Origin: CAYFUF01 sp964394795
GTDB lineage: Bacteria > Bacillota > Clostridia > Tissierellales > Peptoniphilaceae
NCBI GenBank assembly: GCA_964394795.1
Contig: CAYMYX010000002.1
Span: forward strand, 10,308-74,307
Length of the DNA stretch: 64,000 nucleotides
Direction of reading: 5' to 3'
The notes under the pieces are model-generated. The model worked only from the letters and a program-made list of their open reading frames with translations, did not search any database and was not told the origin of the DNA. Within the stretch, counting starts at the first letter, position 1, and every line of letters begins with the position of its first letter. Positions 62,707 through 64,000 of this stretch are shown one piece after another. The position numbers and the translations under genes were made by a program.

Positions 62707-62742
62707 AAGGCCTTATGAATTGTCTATTGTAAGGCCTTTTTT
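62707..62742 (+). terminator. Terminator after the wall-binding gene
   Basis: 9-bp stem AAGGCCTTA / TAAGGCCTT, 14-base loop, then a T-run. Confidence 0.88.
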
Positions 62743-62801
62743 ATCGGGTATAGTTAATAAAGATAATGTAAAAACGAAATAAGGATAGGGAAGAGAGTGC
62801 A

Positions 62802-63644
62802 ATGATTAGAGTAGTGACAGACAATGCCAGCGATATGACATTAGAAGACGCTGAGTTGCTTAATGTAGATTTGATCAACCTGCCAATTACTTTTGGTGAT
62901 GAGGAGTTCCCACAACGAACTAATGAGGATTTCGATCGCTTCTTTGAAAAACTCACTCAAGTTGATGAGTTACCTAAGACAAGCCGAGGGTCCCTCGTTG
63001 ACTACTATAGGGTTTTCAATGAAGCTAAAGAGGCAGGGGATGATGTTATCTGCGTAACGCTCAGTAAAACCATTAGCGGATCGATAGATTCCGCCTATCA
63101 GGCGAAGGAAGCTCTTGGATATGATAGAGTCTTTATCATCGATTCGGCTTTAGCTATTACCGGGCAGCGACTCTTGGTGGAAGCAATTTGCAAACGCAGA
63201 GATGAAGGTGTTCCGTCAGAAGATATCGTCGAAGAAGCTAATTCCTTGAAGAAAAGGATTATCGTGTATGGCCTAATCGACACCCTTCGTTATCTGAAAA
63301 TGGGTGGTCGAATTCCAGCCGCCTTTGCCAGCTTGGGCGACGTCCTTAATATCAAACCATTGATTACCTTGGACGATGGCAACCTAGATGCGATGGCCGT
63401 TGCCAGGGGCCACAAGGCAGGTGTCAAAAAGATTAAGCGGAAGTTTAAAGATAATGGCTATGATGAAAACTACCCTGTGTATTTTGCTTACACTCCAGAC
63501 AAAAGAAGTGCCATTACCTTTATGGAAGAGATGATTGAAGAGTTTGATCTAAAGAACACCAAGCTAATCCCAGTTGGTGGAGTCGTTGGAACTCATATCG
63601 GAACTAACGCATTGGCAGTCATCTTTGTACAGAAAGAAAAGTAA
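62802..63644 (+). CDS. DegV family fatty-acid-binding protein (second copy)
   Basis: 280 aa. VVTDNASDMTLEDAELL, LPKTSRGS, TLSKTISGSIDSAYQA, YLKMGGRIP and GGVVGTHIGTNALAV follow the DegV/FakB pattern. It is a paralogue of the protein at 36978; multiple FakB proteins with different fatty-acid preference are common in Firmicutes. A weak GGGAAGAG precedes ATG 62802; TATAGT at 62749-62754 is a possible -10. Confidence 0.92.
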   Translation: MIRVVTDNASDMTLEDAELLNVDLINLPITFGDEEFPQRTNEDFDRFFEKLTQVDELPKTSRGSLVDYYRVFNEAKEAGDDVICVTLSKTISGSIDSAYQAKEALGYDRVFIIDSALAITGQRLLVEAICKRRDEGVPSEDIVEEANSLKKRIIVYGLIDTLRYLKMGGRIPAAFASLGDVLNIKPLITLDDGNLDAMAVARGHKAGVKKIKRKFKDNGYDENYPVYFAYTPDKRSAITFMEEMIEEFDLKNTKLIPVGGVVGTHIGTNALAVIFVQKEK

Positions 63645-63660
63645 ACAAGTTATTATAAGA

Positions 63661-63700
63661 GGAGCCTTGAGCATCGATTTTAATGCTCAAGGCTCTTTTC
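63661..63700 (+). terminator. Terminator after the second degV gene
   Basis: Perfect 13-bp stem GAGCCTTGAGCAT / ATGCTCAAGGCTC (63662-63674, 63683-63695), followed by TTTTCTTT. Confidence 0.93.
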
Positions 63701-63760
63701 TTTATAACTATTGGCAAAATACCGGCTTTCTATTTCGAGAAAAGATTAGGATAAATTGTT

Positions 63761-63789
63761 TTGACAAATTGGGAAGTACCTGTTATGAT
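63761..63789 (+). promoter_or_regulatory. Strong promoter P1 of a probable rRNA operon
   Basis: Consensus TTGACA (63761-63766), 17-base spacer, TATGAT (63784-63789) with a TGT extension. There is no coding gene downstream in the remaining ~200 bases, only leader-like sequence. Confidence 0.8.
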
Positions 63790-63854
63790 AAAAGTCCAGT
63801 TATGAAACTGGCGATAGCTTTTAGGAGTTTTCCTGAAAAATATCGAAACAATTG

Positions 63855-63883
63855 TTGACAATATTATTTTAAGATGATATTGT
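63855..63883 (+). promoter_or_regulatory. Second promoter P2 of the probable rRNA operon
   Basis: TTGACA (63855-63860) with TATTGT (63878-63883) at 17-base spacing. Tandem promoters about 90 bases apart are typical for rrn operons in Firmicutes. Confidence 0.6.
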
Positions 63884-63897
63884 TGAACGGTTGAACT

Positions 63898-63910
63898 TGT
63901 TCTTTCAAAA
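63898..63910 (+). promoter_or_regulatory. boxA antitermination element of an rRNA leader
   Basis: TGTTCTTTCAAAA closely resembles the rrn boxA (TGYTCTTTGAAAA type) that loads NusB/NusE. Short hairpins follow (ATTACTTTGAGTAAT, GTACTTTCAGTAC). The last bases of the window (TTTAATTGAG) fit the first bases of 16S rRNA before AGTTTGAT. Confidence 0.7.
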
Positions 63911-64000
63911 TTAAATAATATGAATTACTTTGAGTAATGTACTTTCAGTACAATAATACAAATAATAGAGTCAAGATTGAACTCGCAAACTTTAATTGAG

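Overview
This window is a gene-dense stretch of a Bacillota (Firmicutes) chromosome. The evidence is strong GGAGG-type ribosome binding sites, U-rich intrinsic terminators, an HPr with both His15 and Ser46, a CcpA-like regulator, MutS2, PrsA, ZapA, CvfB and GlgC/GlgD. The gene orders zapA / U32-DUF3656 / mutS2, glmU / prs / pth / mfd / prsA and FHA / FtsW-RodA / PBP point to an anaerobic Clostridia- or Tissierellia-like lineage rather than a Bacillus. That placement is inference; there is no complete rRNA gene in the window to settle it.

Layout. 1-11.3 kb: a plus-strand run of housekeeping genes (pheT 3' part, zapA, U32 peptidase, mutS2, argS), a membrane protein of unknown function and a TPR protein. 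11.4-12.8 kb: murC on the minus strand. 12.9-20.2 kb: an acetyltransferase-only glmU homologue, prs, pth, mfd and the lipoprotein foldase prsA. 20.4-25.9 kb: glycolytic cluster gap-gap-pgk-tpiA-eno with a cre-like CcpA site over the gap promoter and an intrinsic terminator just before pgk. 26.2-33.7 kb: glycogen operon glgC-glgD-glgA-pullulanase-phosphoglucomutase, with no branching enzyme or phosphorylase. 33.8-37.8 kb: FHA protein, FtsW/RodA, transpeptidase PBP and a DegV protein. 37.9-38.7 kb: nadK on the minus strand. 38.8-39.0 kb: a probable 6S RNA. 39.1-40.1 kb: two membrane-associated stress-type proteins. 40.3-41.6 kb: ccpA-like regulator and ptsH. 41.7-46.6 kb: YitT, CvfB, cytosolic parvulin, PepD, His-rich DUF1292 protein, small P-loop protein. 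46.7-51.3 kb: RluA-type pseudouridine synthase, two-component system and a lipoprotein. 51.3-52.3 kb: GIY-YIG protein and RecX (minus). 52.4-56.4 kb: YdbC, metallophosphoesterase, CYTH protein, GreA, and a lysyl-tRNA synthetase fused to a Trbp111-like domain. 56.5-60.9 kb: a minus-strand response regulator / kinase / ABC system in which the kinase and ATPase have been truncated by what looks like one deletion. 61.1-63.6 kb: a secreted wall-binding C39-like protein and a second DegV protein. The window closes on what looks like an rRNA operon leader (tandem promoters plus boxA), ending at about the first bases of 16S rRNA.

The genes mostly serve central carbon flow and its control (two GAPDHs, lower glycolysis, glycogen, CcpA/HPr), cell-wall synthesis (murC, glmU, FtsW/RodA, PBP, FHA) and translation (pheT, argS, lysS, pth, 6S RNA, rrn leader). 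The most unusual items are the glmU homologue whose uridyltransferase half is a shrunken remnant, the kinase/ABC deletion scar, the LysRS fusion, the tandem GAPDH pair with different cofactor-site residues, the terminator placed against the pgk RBS, a G8 tract inside prsA, and a glycogen operon without GlgB.
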